NCBI GenBank assembly: GCA_947561715.1
Contig: OX387202.1
Location: forward strand, 11,855,001-11,919,000
Direction of reading: 5' to 3'
Source of the DNA: Ascidia mentula
Taxonomy: Eukaryota > Chordata > Ascidiacea > Phlebobranchia > Ascidiidae
Length of the DNA stretch: 64,000 bases
The notes beneath the pieces are model-generated. The model had not been told where the DNA came from and did no database searches. It saw nothing but the letters and a program-made list of their open reading frames with translations. Both the position numbers and the translations under genes were made by a program. This document shows positions 51,701 through 62,439 of the stretch, piece after piece (positions within the stretch are counted from its first letter, which is position 1; each line of letters opens with the position of its first letter).

Positions 51701-54700
51701 ATTTTGTGCATATGTGTGTTCGTGTGTCTGGTGATGTCGGTGTATGTCTCGCTAATTTTCAGATTGGCCAGGGCGCAGTTGAATAAAGTGATGAGCTGTT
51801 GCAAGGAGTGTTTGAGAGCTGTTATCGGCTACATTGGCGAGCATGCCAGGACCCTCTGGAATTTTATGATATGGATGTGAGACTGTGTGCCTTGGAAAAG
51901 GAAATGATTTCTGTAAAAATGGAGAATCGATTTCTCCGCAAAACAGGCGAGGAATTGTAAGCTCGAGTTTCGGAGTTAAAAGAGAGGTTGTCAAAGCAAA
52001 ACAGTCTTCCAAAACCTAATATTAACGTGACTGAGTTCTTTTCCCGCGGTTCTGAGATGAATTGGCAGGAGTTTAAACTATATTTCGAAAACGTATCTGG
52101 GGTCAATAATTGAAATAATCAACAAAAGGGAATTCATCTCTTTGCTAGTTTACGAGGCCCAGCTCTCTTAATACAAGACTTGACACCCACAGAGAAAAAG
52201 CGGTGCTATGAGGATCTTTGCATGGCTTTGAATAATCATTTCACACATTCAAATGCGCTACGAGCAAGAGGCTTGTTTCACACGGCAGTGAGAAAACCTG
52301 ATGAATCCCATCGTGAATTTGGCAATCGATGAAGACATTTACAGTAAGAGGGTCATCCACAACTGGCAAATAAATGTGTAGAAGAACTTTTAGTTCAACG
52401 AGCGACAGACTGCTACGCCATGCCACTGCCGCGGGCAGTTTGGGCACCGTGAGTGGAATTGCAACCTGACTCCGCTTCAACGTAGAGGTTATCGGGCGAG
52501 TGATTGGAACCAAGACGACTCGCGGCAACAAAGACCTTTAAACCGCCGCTAGCTGGTGTTTTAGCCGGCACACCAGTGATGACTCATACGGCTTCGGACA
52601 ACAACAATGTGTGGTACGCCGACTTCTCTATTGATTATTCAGTTAAATTACACTCTTTTCTTATTTGTGTTTTTATGTATATTCCACTGTACACTCTACG
52701 CCTAAATGAACAATTTACTGCCGTAGGATCCGTTGTTGTTTCAGACCTAGGAGCGCTGCACACCAACATCATCATCAGCAAGACCTACGATGATTCAACA
52801 AGCGCAACCTCCATACGATCCCGACCATCTCCAACCAAAACCACCACGTTTGGACTGTCCTCGGGACGTTAAGGTCTGTCGATGTGGATCAAAGGAAACG
52901 TTCTGAGAACCGAGTTGGCGTTTGCGTTTCGATGGGTTTTGCTTTGGCCAGCACGGCCGGGTGGCCACCTTTTCGTCACATGCAGCTTGTCGCAACCCAT
53001 CACCTCCCAGTGCGACTGGCTGCGATCCTACGACAGACGGTGATTCTCCGTGAGGAAATCATCTTTACATGGGTGCCTGACTCGATAACCTTTATGGTTT
53101 TATCGGTGCCCATGCCATTTCATATCCTTATATATTGTTCGTCGCGTAGTTGCTTTTCTCGCAAAATAAACATGATTTGATTTGATTTGATTTGATTTGA
53201 TTTGATACCGGTTCAATGGTATCATTGTTAGATAAATGTTATTGTAACATGTCAAATCTGTCGATATGTTCCACCAAATTAAATGCTGTAAATGGCACAC
53301 GTTTACGCACATCAGGAGTAAAAAATGTTGAACTCTCCGCAGGCACTAAGGCTTGCATGTAAATTAATTGTGACCGATCTTGGTTTTTGCGCGGGTATAC
53401 TTGGCTTGGATTTTTTGCGTGCCCATAACGCCCTGTTAGATTGTGCCAATGGGAAATTACTATTTGGCAGAAACACTATTTTGTTATCGCAATTTTGTTA
53501 TGTTCCGCCCATGCCTTGCGCTCCAACTGACTTGCCAAACCATTTAAAATGCCTACTAAGTAGTTGTGAAGATCTGTCGGAAAATGAACGAACGCATGTG
53601 CGCTAGCTCGTCAGAGAATTTGTTGATGTGTTTGTCGATGAACACGGAACACTGGGGCGAACGTCTCTTGTTAAACATTGCATCGACACAGGAAATGCCA
53701 GACCAATTCGGCAACGACCGCGTCGAGTAACGCGGCAGAAAAGAAAAATTGTGGAGGGTGAGATTGAAAAAATGCTCGAAGCAGGTGTAATTGAGCGCTG
53801 CATTGGGCCTTGGGCTTCTGCCGTTGTTCTTGTCCCTAACAAAGGGAAAAGAAACATACGAATGCAGACGGATTGTCGAGGCAGCGCTGTTGCCGGGAGG
53901 TATGCGTTGATTGCAGTTCCGCTGCCAGTTTTAATGAGGGACAAGTTCTGCAGATTTCATCCTGTCCGAAACAAGACAGTAATTGTCTGGAAACTAGGAG
54001 TATCGAAGACATACGCTCGATGCAAATTGAAGATACTGAGATTTGTGCTATATTACGATTCAAAAGCCTTAGCCAACACAAACCTCCTCTATCAAATATC
54101 CTTGAAGCGACAGGCAGTGAGAAGTATTATTCTCAGTGGGATCACTTAGAGGTTAACCACGGAGTGCTTTACCGAATATGGTACACCGATGAAGGTGAAT
54201 TCCCATTGATAGTAGCGCCCCACAGCATGAGGAGGGACATTTTTTACCAGATACACACCTTACGGACGACAGGCCACTTAGGTATAGCCAGAACTTCGGA
54301 AAGAATTCAACGGCGATTTTTTTGGCCTGGAATGCTTGGGACATAAAACATTGGGGGTGGTGTGTAACTTGTGCTATACGGAAGCCAACACATGGACGTC
54401 ACCAAACCCAACTTGTTCAGGAGAGAAGCCATTTTCCGATGCAACGAATCGGGATTGATTTTTTAGGGCCGCTTCCTATCACTGATCTCGGTAACAGGCA
54501 CATACTTGCCGTGTCTGATTACTTTACAAAGTGGACAGAATGCTTTCCTTTGTCAAACCAACGAGCTGAGTTGGTCGCCGAAACTCTGGTTAAGGAGATT
54601 TTTACTCGGTTTGGAATTCCCGTTTCCTTGCATTCTGATCAAGGCCGTGATTTCGAGAGCATTCTTTTTGCAGAAGTTTGCCGTTTGTTGGACATCAACA

Positions 54701-57700
54701 AAACACGATCGATTGTACCGATTTTGTGCGTATGATGTCATGTGTGTCCGTGTGTCTGGTGATGCATGTTGGTGGGTGTCTCGCTAATTTTGAGATTGGC
54801 CGGGGCGCAGTTGAAAAAAGTGACGAGCTGTTGCAAGGAGTGTTTAAGAGCTGTTATCGGCTACAATATACTTATGTGTACATAATATAAGTTACATAAA
54901 AGTAAACTAAAATCAAAACCAAAAAATCATATATGTTAAAAACCAAACACAACAGTGTTTTGGCAAAACCTTTGGTTTCTCATCCAAAAATGTTTCAACT
55001 GCTTTCAAAAAACAGGATGTAACAACTTTATTGGGGTTGGCTATCTCATCGAAATGAATTATATAATTGAAATCTTTGTGCAGCTTCTACAAAACAAAAT
55101 GCATTGAAATTTTACAATAGCATGCAGACATTTTTACTGAATTGTAAATACAAATTCTTTTACTAAATGTTCTTGCCTCTAAAAACACTTTTTCTGTTAA
55201 CATTATCTCCAACTGATGTTTCCACAGTTTTGCTGTTTCCTCATGATCATGTTTTATTTCCACCAGAAAGCATAAAAACTAGTAAATATCAACCAATGTT
55301 TTACATCTAGAGGCAGTACATTTGAGGGATTTATACCTGCAATTTTTCTTGAGATATTTTGTTTGTGGGATCTTTGTTAAACCATGCTCCAATTGTTTCT
55401 ACAATTTCCACAATTGCTTTACTTTCCTAAAACAATTTTTACTACCATGAAGTATTTGACTATTGCAATACACACAAAACAGCAAAAACAAAAAAAATTA
55501 AGCAATAAAAGAAGTACCCTGGGAAATAAAAACCAAAGTGAGAATGCCCATTTAAGTAGTTCTATTTGATCCTTTTTATATTCTGTTGCCAGACAAATTT
55601 TTTGAAAGTTTAATTTGATGCTCTTCTTCAACTGATCCACATGTTCATTACTACACAAGATAAATTTTATTTGTGATATTCTAAAATTGAATGGCAATAC
55701 CATACCTGTCTGACACACTTGAAACTTTGCATTTAATTTTTTCATAAATCCATGTACTGACGACTGAACTCTTACTCAAAGCCTAATTGACAGCATCAAA
55801 GCAAATATCATTGCATTTTACTTCGATATGTTACCATTTTACCTTGTAGTTTTCATAACGTGAGTGATCTGCTGAAATTCTATCAAGGAAAAGTTCTGCA
55901 TCAAACAGTTGACGAAAGTCTGGATCCTTGTCAAGAAGTTTACAACTTGATTTTATTGAACTGATTTCCTGGTACAACCGAGGAAGGCCTTGAAAATGTT
56001 CAGCTAATTTCTTTATTTTGCTTTGCAACTTTGGTGATGCACAGACGCAGCTAAAATAGTAAAAAACAGCAGTTAAACAAGTGTGTCATTGACTAGGAAA
56101 ATAACCTTAGTTTATAAACTCACTTTCCTTGTTTTTGCAATTCATGTGTCAGTGTTGAAAATTTTGAAATTTTTTTCACGGTTTCCCAAACTTTCGGATC
56201 ATGGTCACTACTGCCACCATTTAAGAGAATGTAAACAAGTGGAAGTATCATAGGACACTGTGGCATTGATTTGTTTTTTTCAAAAACCTGTAATGCAGCA
56301 TCTATTGCCTGTCTGCAAAAAAAATATGTTTGAAATATATTTTTTACATCCACATAACATTTAGTTTCGCAAACATTGTGTACATGTAAAAAATGCTTGT
56401 GTCAACTGAAAATTAAAAACAACTAACTTTTTATCTCCAAACAGTTCATCAATGTGCTTGGTCAAATTCAGGTAGTCCCTGTGGCTCACTCTGGTAATAT
56501 TGAGTCCAGAACAAAGCTTGTTCCAGTATTCTTTGTCATTACGCACATCTACCTTGAATTTGCATACAATGCTACAAACCACCAATTGCACAACTACTGA
56601 TAAAGGTCCTTCAAATTCCTCTGGTAAAGCCTTCACATAGCTTCGGAGTTCAGTGTTCTATAAAGCAAACCTTTTTGTGGACTGATTCAAATAAGAAAAT
56701 AAAATAAACTTACACATGTTGGTATAATTCTAACTTTGTTGAAACTGGAAAATGTTACCCCACACTGTGCACCAAGCCACCAGTTATAGATGTGTTTGTA
56801 GTACATGTGGCTGGTCATGGCATTTGTGCTAGCAGGAAGTTTTACTTTTTTAGGGTCAGGAAGATGTTTTTTTATGTTTCTGGCATACATGCTGGTGAAC
56901 TGGTCCATATTTATATGTTCCATGATAAAGTTGCACACATCGAAGAAAATTGATACATCTGCAATTGTACATAAGGCATGACTAAATTTCACGATACAAT
57001 ATAAAGCTTTTTTTCTAATTAAATCAGAGTGACCTGAACCAAACTTACCACTGTTTTTTATTTGTCTTTTTCTGTTGATGGCATCCTTTGACTCTTGAGG
57101 AACAATTTCCCATTTTTCAGATTCATAAGTTTTCCTCATGTACTTGTATTGAAGCTCCTCTGTTGTTTTTGGAATGCACACAAAGGTATGGAAGCAATCA
57201 TCTCTGAAAAAATGGCAAACACATACAAAAACAACCAATAGTACAGGATGCATGATTTTTTTAACTAGAGAAATTGTCGAGTGCTACCGTGAACTATCTT
57301 TATGCATCCTAAGTTTGGTCTTCAAATTGTCAACATAAACAAACAACCCAAACTGATCTTTATTTTCTGTATAGGTTCCATCAATCACTAGACGCATTTC
57401 CACAACTTTTTCTGTAAACAAACACGAGAAAGCAACAATAAGATATAATTAATGTTTAACATGAAGAAATCCAATATATTAAGATATATTTAATGTTTAG
57501 TATTTGTATCACCTATTTGGAGCAGCAATTTGTATTTAAGTTGTAAATATAACACTTTATTGTTAGGTTAGTTAGTTTGTACCTTCACTTGTTGGACATG
57601 GTTCGCTGGTTGTAGAATCACAATTATATGTTGCCATGCAAATTAAATCGTTGCAAAATTTTATGTCATTATCTTTTGACCTTGAACTACATCCACTTCC

Positions 57701-60700
57701 AATGGATTGTTCTGGTATAAGTAAAAATAAAACATCAAAAAAGTTAAATCAAAAATTTCGAAATGTGCAAGAAATTTGTTTACAGTTGATGTCATATGCA
57801 ACTCAATGCATAACAAGTTGAGTAATTTGTTATTAGCATTTAAACTATTAGCAAATAAAATGTGGTGGTCTGGGCTTTTGGTGTTTTCCAGCATTACCAT
57901 GCTCTTGTTTCTGTAGTTTTGGGTTTTTAATCACCAGATTTAAAATACAGTTTTAATACACCTAATGACTTCATAAAATAACTTACTTGGTTTGTTAGGA
58001 TTTTCTCCACTTAAACATCTTCCAGAACCTCCAGTGGGATCTGAACAAGTACATGTTACACATAAAAGTACACCAATTACACAATTAACAATAAAAATAA
58101 TACCATTATCTACTGGCTTCAATCAAAAAAAGGAACACAAGCACATAAAACACCTCAGTAAAACTTGGTTACAAACTGTGTAATTGGCAGACTTCTAAAC
58201 TATGTAACTGCCACATATGGTAACCCAACAGTAAATTAAACAAAAAATTGTCTTCGTGCCTTACTTTCACACAGATTTAACAACTTTGTCCATTTATTCT
58301 AAATATGGATAAACATACAATGAAAAACAAGACTACATATTTAGAGAAAATCGACTTTGCAAGGTGCCTGACTCTATGATCCTTGTGGTATTATGTGCAT
58401 AGTATCTTTGCATGCAAAATAAACAATTTGATTTTAAAGTGTAGAAAATATTGCAATAATGCTTGTTATTTGACTTTGTTTATAACAGGCAAACAAATAT
58501 GCTTTCTGTTAATTATCCCCACAGAGGTTTACTAAACGAGCTTGCTTACCATCATATGACTTATCATCCACATCAATTCTCGCATCTGTTTCTAGTTGAA
58601 ACGTAATGTAAGTTGATTGTAAAGCACATTAAAACTTTTACATGCTCACCCATTGGCACACTTTGATGTGAATGAGGTGGTTCTTGAAATAGGTCCTATA
58701 AAGTACACGAATGACAGGCATCTATATATTTTGTAACTTCTCAAACTCTTTCATTGAAAAGCAACATATCTTTGTCAAATATCTCTTTTTATCAAAAACA
58801 CAACCTTACTATCTGTAACTATTTTATTTTGGAAAGTTTTGATTGTGAAGCAAAATTGGGGAATGTGTTTCTATAACCAAACAATATTAAAATATCCAAG
58901 CAGTTTTTAATATAACAGTTTGAAGGTTATGCTAATTCTGCATACAGCTTCTGTTTACACAGTAGACATGTGGAACTGTGCAGTGGGGCCATTTTGTTTT
59001 TGACACATGGAAAGTAGTTAGTCACACCATTACTTAATCAGTTTATAGAAAGTAAAAAACAATAAAAGTGTCTTGGCTTATTTATGTGCCAATAATGTTT
59101 GCTATGACTATCACATTATTTGTGTTCCAGGGTGACTAACAAAAAGTTAGGGCAAATAAAGCCATATTTTATGATATGTGAGATATAAATATAAGTTATT
59201 GAAAATATCAGGAACTTTTTTTTACAAATGATATATACCAATTTGATTTTTGGTGCCTTGCTTCCTTGGACAAACTGAATCTGCCAAAAGTAAGCACAAT
59301 TTGTAAAAGCCTAACATTATGTGATAAAAAGTACTAAGTATAGTGTGGGCATAATTTCTTCAAAAAACAATATAAGTAATTTTTTTGGCAAACTATAATG
59401 TCCTAAAAGCCAAATTACAAACAATCAACTTACAAAACGACTGAATTGATGTTTGAACCACAAAGAGTCGTAGAAATGGGCAGAGGTGGCCTGTGGAAGT
59501 TTTCCAAAACTTGCTAATGAACCCATATCCATCATATTTACAAATAAATCATTACTATCATCCATTGCTTCAGTTTCTGTTATCTTCTGCTGGAGAATGT
59601 GCACCAACATTCTTGCAAATGTGTGAATATTGTCTTTGCTTTTGCTCAGTAAAGAATGAGTTATCTGTAGCAACCATTCATCATCATACCTACAAAAAGG
59701 ATACATGGTATTACAAAATATCAGAAAATAAAATGTGTAAAAATAAAATGCAAGTTTTACTTTTAATCAGCACAGGTTTACAGAAATCTTCCCTAAAAAA
59801 GTCAAACAGTTGTTGACTTGCGATAAATATTGCACAACAGAAACGTGCATCCCTGTTTAAATTGAGCACCCCAGCTTGAATGTGGTTTTGTTATGAAAGC
59901 AAAATTATTTACGTGATAAATGATTGAAATGCCTGCTCGTATGCCAAGCAAACTGGTTTGGGTCTAGCTTTTATATCTTTCCAGACAAAAGCAATCCACT
60001 GAAAAATCACTGATTCGGGGTGCTTGAAGCAAGCATCGCAAAAGTGAGAAACAAGAATCCCTGTGAGAAACATCTTTAATTACAAAATTGTCACATTTTA
60101 TCTCCATAACAAATTTCAGTATTTAATTCTATAACGAGTTATTTCTTACCTGCCGAGTCACTTAAGCAGGATAGAAATAAAGTTTCCCAATCATGTATGT
60201 GGGATTCCTTAACTGAATTAAGTACCAGTGCAATGGTTTCTGACTCACAGTTTGTTTCTTTTGATGTGAGAAGTTCTTTAACTGTTTCCAATATATCTGT
60301 CAAGTAAAAAAAGCAAACATCTGCAGGGACTGTTCAGTCTAAAAAATCCATATTTTACCGGATGAATAATAAATTTTACAATTAAGTGGTAAAAAAATGC
60401 ATTCATGCACTAAAGGGAGTATGAAAACAACTGTGTTACTGTTTGTGATAATAGTACTTTTTTTGACTTAAGATTTACCAGGTTTAACTCAACATTTACA
60501 AACAAGACCACACAAACATTTATAATTTTGTTGTTAACACTTTCCAATAACAAGGTGTCCACAGAAATTAAATGTTGTTTTTACATTAACAAACAGCATC
60601 AGGCGTTTATAAAACTATATCACATGTTTAAAAATATTTGAAATTTGAGTGTCTTGCATATTTAATATAAAGAAAGCTTGTAATTTAAACTTTTAATATA

Positions 60701-62439
60701 GTCTAACAAATGTGTTATTTTAGCTGTCAAGGCCAATAAAATTTGTTTACAAAATAGGGCGGGGCAATTCCCCAGGATATGAGAATCCTTATGAATGCTG
60801 TATCATGAAACCGGCATTTAGATGAGATTATATCCAAAAATAAAAAAATATCTTTTTTTGGTACTTACCTGTTGAAATAATATTTTTGGAATACAATTTT
60901 TTGGTAAGATCCAAAATATGTTGAGCTGCTAATTCACAAGACAGTAGTGTTTGAAGATTAAACAGTTTTCTTAAATCTTTTGCATTGGTGTATGATCTTT
61001 CTGACGTCTTCAAACAAAAATATTTTTTGTGCAAATTACCACATGACCACACAAGTCAAGTGCAAATTGATGAAGTAATATTTTTGTACACTCCAATCAA
61101 GGGAATTAAACATATAATAAGACAACAGAAAATATTAGTGACATAAAGGAAACCACCAAATGTAAAAATTTAAATTATCCCCCAAAAAACTTCACATTTT
61201 TACTTCTAGTAGAACATTTCATACTTTCGGTGCAGGTTGGATGTTTTCAGTCATTTTTTGAATAACAAATCTGTAAGTGTTTGAAAAATTTTCAGGATCC
61301 ATGCAATTCAATGCCATTTTCCACAACAATTCACACTTAGTTTCATTGCTGCAAAATTTTAACAAAATTAAATACAACAAACAAAAATTTCTAATTTGAA
61401 ATAGCAAATTGCACCAAATGTGTTATTTTGTTTCAGCCAAAATCAAGACTTTACTAAAATCTGCAGAATCAAAAATCAAATTTTTAAGAGGAAAAAAAGG
61501 TGGAGCTTTATAATCAGATGAAGACAATATTTCTGAATACTATCTATCCCAGACATATGTATAGAAACACTTATAAAACATTATATCAAAATTACTGTGT
61601 TAATTAGCATATACACAAAAGGTTGTCTGTTGCACAATCATTATAGTTCACTAGAAATGCAATAAAACACAATAAAGTATTAAACCAATTTTAGAACATA
61701 TATTCAACCAAATTTCAATAATTCTAAAAACTATTGTTTCAACTGATAAATTTGGCAAAATAAAATTTAAATGCAAATCCATTCTTAAAATAGTGATTTG
61801 CAGAATTGTTGAGATTGAAAACATTCAAATACATATAGGTTATATAGGCTGTTACATATAGGCTAAAAATAGTATTGTAATTGCTTTAAAAATATAGCAT
61901 GTACCCATCAAACAATAACCAATCCAAGTCATCAAATGTATTTGGGGATTTAGTCAAAACCTCCCAGTGAGAAACAATCCATGATAAAGGGTGATTGCTT
62001 TTAGTCAGGTACTCCAGTACTACTGAAGCAAGTTGTTGCTCTCCTGTCAAATTGAGTATAATTTGAGTAATTTTTCGGTATGATACAAATGCATTGTTTT
62101 ATACCCAATTTGCTTATTTCCTGTGCAAACAAGTGTGCCCAGTTTTCTGCTGGTAACAATGACAAAGCTCTGACAAGTAATCGTGCAATTCCACCATCAT
62201 TTTTTTTCATATCTAAAACACAATTGTACAACATTTCAATTGCCTACTTCTACATCAAGCCAAATTTTAGATGAAAACATCCTGAATACCTAATTTTTAT
62301 ATAAAGGTACATAATTTTGCCTACCACATTTAAGAATATGTTTTTTCTCCAGGTTTTTGCATATTTGCTTCAGTTGATCTTCATTCAAAAAAATTTCTAA
62401 CAAGGGGGACAAACATTCAATCTCTTCACTAGAATTCAT
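33638..62439 (-). CDS. rnf213-like: Gene 2: complete RNF213 (mysterin)-type AAA+ E3 ubiquitin ligase, 58 exons
   Basis: Tandem paralogue of gene 1 on the same strand, with the same domain order. The 58 delimited exons sum to 15855 nt, exactly 5285 codons including TAG, so the frame is intact from end to end. Signatures include GETGCGKT and GKPGSSKS (AAA3 and AAA4 Walker A), VVLDEIGLAEDSP, a full RING and the RZ segment CPNGHLYFVGDC. Two in-frame ATGs lie close together at 62449-62451 and 62437-62439. I chose the second because it gives the same N-terminal length as gene 1 and an exon 1 of the same 115 nt. A 3.2-kb gypsy element sits in the intron between exons 25 and 26 without disturbing coding sequence. 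The linker region is shorter than in gene 1. Function is inferred from the family. Confidence 0.93.
33762..34255. other. Gene 2 last intron with imperfect foldback
   Basis: A 494-bp intron between exons 57 and 58. It contains a 19-bp inverted repeat with one mismatch (33824-33842 and 33853-33871) around a 10-nt loop. Otherwise I see nothing in it. Confidence 0.6.
34256..37921 (-). CDS. Gene 2 exons 46-57: C-terminal domain
   Basis: Exons are 37768-37921, 37482-37651, 37185-37339, 36944-37043, 36726-36846, 36351-36544, 35961-36129, 35250-35294, 35060-35137, 34856-34972, 34547-34742 and 34256-34382; the last exon (58) is listed separately. They follow the RZ finger and mirror gene 1 exon for exon. 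Conserved stretches include LWNYRVNITVNHLRQKL, SPISAFIPSKVGRGQCALL and LFEWFSWQRSLKYVLSG. The intron at 35295-35960 (666 bp) is longer than in gene 1 and I see no feature in it. Confidence 0.9.
37976..45261 (-). CDS. Gene 2 exon 45: giant exon with AAA3-AAA4, RING and RZ finger
   Basis: One uninterrupted 7286-nt exon codes about 2428 residues and aligns along its whole length with gene 1 exon 50. It includes FQRPYQYLKLYD, AAA3 Walker A GETGCGKT (44362-44385), LFLDEANTTEA (about 44098-44130), AAA4 Walker A GKPGSSKS (43267-43290), VVLDEIGLAEDSP (about 43030-43075), PLINRLEKH, the RING (39571-39681) and the RZ finger (38197-38271). Parts of the AAA core are almost identical in DNA to gene 1, including a 98-bp exact match at 43847-43944, while the region between AAA4 and the RING has diverged a lot. 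No stop or frameshift interrupts it. Confidence 0.96.
38197..38271 (-). other. Gene 2 RZ-type zinc finger
   Basis: CPNGHLYFVGDC followed by CPEC keeps the His and Cys equivalent to human RNF213 H4509 and C4516. It has the same spacing as gene 1, so the catalytic finger is expected to be intact. Confidence 0.92.
39571..39681 (-). other. Gene 2 RING finger
   Basis: Ligands CKQC, CSH, CYRC and CPTC are all present in C3HC4 order. The domain is one residue shorter than in gene 1, before the PVVLPC segment, and the loop between CYRC and CPTC has diverged. Confidence 0.93.
45443..46871 (-). CDS. Gene 2 exons 40-44: first AAA units
   Basis: Exons are 46571-46871, 46277-46440, 46083-46206, 45785-45957 and 45443-45571. 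The exon 42/43 junction encodes NNAGLGKSLYISR, the Walker A-like loop, split by an intron at the same place as in gene 1. Exon 40 carries QPLPTVTEVLLCTDKTTEND. Four of the five exons have identical lengths in both genes; exon 42 is five codons shorter. Confidence 0.87.
47101..51656 (-). CDS. Gene 2 exons 26-39: alpha-solenoid
   Basis: Exons are 51485-51656, 51194-51363, 50992-51124, 50469-50638, 50241-50400, 49565-49887, 49339-49495, 49060-49277, 48692-48878, 48220-48409, 48006-48146, 47685-47935, 47416-47628 and 47101-47270. Family segments include SAGESVDDVDRVSCF (exon 33), LEWLKRIKEFHGSVEQSSL (exon 34) and LAQAYVDLKQAGCLLF (exon 35). Helical repeats dominate and no catalytic motif is present. 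The introns at 49888-50240 and 50639-50991 (353 bp each) show nothing beyond splice signals. Confidence 0.83.
51693..51833 (+). repeat. 5' LTR of the gypsy element
   Basis: A 141-bp LTR that begins TGGTAGCGATTTTGTGC and ends GTTATCGGCTACA, so it has TG...CA ends. It shows clear similarity to 54713-54865. Confidence 0.85.
52830..53206 (+). mobile_element. Short retroelement (SINE-like) inside the gypsy element
   Basis: The 3' portion (GTGCCTGACTCGATAACC, TCGGTGCCCATGCC, GCAAAATAAACATGATT) recurs at 29838-29963 and 58366-58437, and more distantly at 62855-62975. It ends in (TGATT)n at 53173-53206, as expected for a non-LTR retroelement tail. The 5' limit is uncertain and could lie further left. 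It separates gag from protease in the gypsy copy. Confidence 0.55.
53173..53206 (+). repeat. (TGATT)n simple repeat
   Basis: Six to seven uninterrupted TGATT units that form the tail of the adjacent retroelement. Confidence 0.9.
54713..54865 (+). repeat. 3' LTR of the gypsy element
   Basis: The 3' copy of the LTR, about 153 bp, with small indels relative to the 5' copy and the same GTTATCGGCTACA end. Its first dinucleotide has mutated or the boundary is shifted by one base. The divergence between the two LTRs means the insertion is not very recent. Confidence 0.8.
54970..57711 (-). CDS. Gene 2 exons 14-25: conserved Cys-rich block and first half of solenoid
   Basis: Exons are 57583-57711, 57288-57411, 57049-57203, 56714-56958, 56428-56657, 56124-56312, 55843-56050, 55706-55782, 55518-55650, 55337-55426, 55177-55278 and 54970-55086. 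Exon 16 encodes DDCFHTFVCIPKTTEELQYK and exon 15 encodes GLFVYVDNLKTKLRMHKD, the counterparts of gene 1 exons 21 and 20. The donor after exon 24 is GC (GAG|GCAAGA at 55175-55176). The block has no recognised enzyme motif. Confidence 0.75.
57987..59689 (-). CDS. Gene 2 exons 9-13: linker exons
   Basis: Exons are 59434-59689, 59239-59280, 58650-58695, 58550-58591 and 57987-58040. Exon 9 keeps the conserved DDEWLLQITHSLL helix. Exon 10 is 42 nt like its gene 1 partner. The three short exons after it encode low-complexity Gly/Pro/Asp/Ser sequence and differ from gene 1 in number and content. The introns at 58041-58549 and 58696-59238 show nothing beyond a short retroelement tail at 58366-58437. 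Confidence 0.6.
58366..58437 (+). repeat. Short retroelement 3'-end fragment
   Basis: AGGTGCCTGACTCTATGATC followed by GCAAAATAAACAATTTGATT matches the tail of the element at 52830-53206 with deletions. It lies in a gene 2 intron. Confidence 0.55.
59761..62043 (-). CDS. Gene 2 exons 3-8: N-terminal helical stalk
   Basis: Exons are 61905-62043, 61225-61348, 60869-61007, 60150-60296, 59913-60060 and 59761-59874. They are Leu-rich and helical, for example PLSWIVSHWEVLTKSPNTF and DACFKHPESVIFQWIAF, and match gene 1 exons 3-8. Exons 5, 6 and 7 are identical in length to their partners. The introns at 60297-60868 (572 bp) and 61349-61904 (556 bp) show no supportable feature; a GC-richer patch near 60750-60830 may be repeat-derived. 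Confidence 0.75.
62105..62439 (-). CDS. Gene 2 exons 1-2: N-terminal CARD-like region
   Basis: Exon 1 is 62325-62439 and exon 2 is 62105-62212, joined in phase 1 as in gene 1. The encoded LSPLLEIFLNEDQLKQICKN, then KKNDGGIARLLVRALSLL and ENWAHLFAQEISKLG, closely follow the RIG-I/MDA5 CARD layout: an Asn/Gly turn, a Leu-rich helix, a Trp-containing turn and a final helix ending in Gly. This copy resembles the CARD pattern more than gene 1 does. The domain call is inference and would need a profile comparison. A helical stalk start unrelated to CARD is the alternative. Confidence 0.6.

Larger units (their letters stand above)
51890..54712 (+). pseudogene. Remnants of gypsy gag-pol
   Basis: Recognisable pieces in several frames are a gag core with in-frame stops near 52110 and 52330, a CCHC-type zinc knuckle near 52410-52470 that needs a frameshift, a protease C-terminal ILGLDFL (about 53398-53418), an RT N-terminal region (53628-53885), an integrase HHCC zinc domain (about 54255-54375) and part of the DDE core to 54712. 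The catalytic part of RT and RNase H are deleted between about 53885 and 54050. None of this can make a working product. Confidence 0.8.
51693..54865 (+). mobile_element. Degenerate Ty3/gypsy LTR retrotransposon in gene 2 intron 25
   Basis: Flanked by a perfect 5-bp target duplication ATATA (51688-51692 and 54866-54870) and by two similar LTRs. It lies antisense to gene 2 and explains why the intron is about 3.3 kb against 111 bp in gene 1. Inside are, in order, a tRNA-primer-like site (TGGCGAGCATGCC) directly after the 5' LTR, a gag region with stop codons and a broken CCHC knuckle (about 51890-52475), a short retroelement insertion (to 53206), a protease end, the first part of reverse transcriptase (about 53620-53885) and integrase (about 54100-54712). 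The RT catalytic core and RNase H are missing, and integrase is cut off at the 3' LTR. It is therefore non-autonomous. Confidence 0.88.

Noticed and set aside
57898..57910. Possible 13-nt microexon in gene 2
   Set aside because: It has splice-like flanks, but its length would break the reading frame between exons 13 and 14, which join correctly without it.
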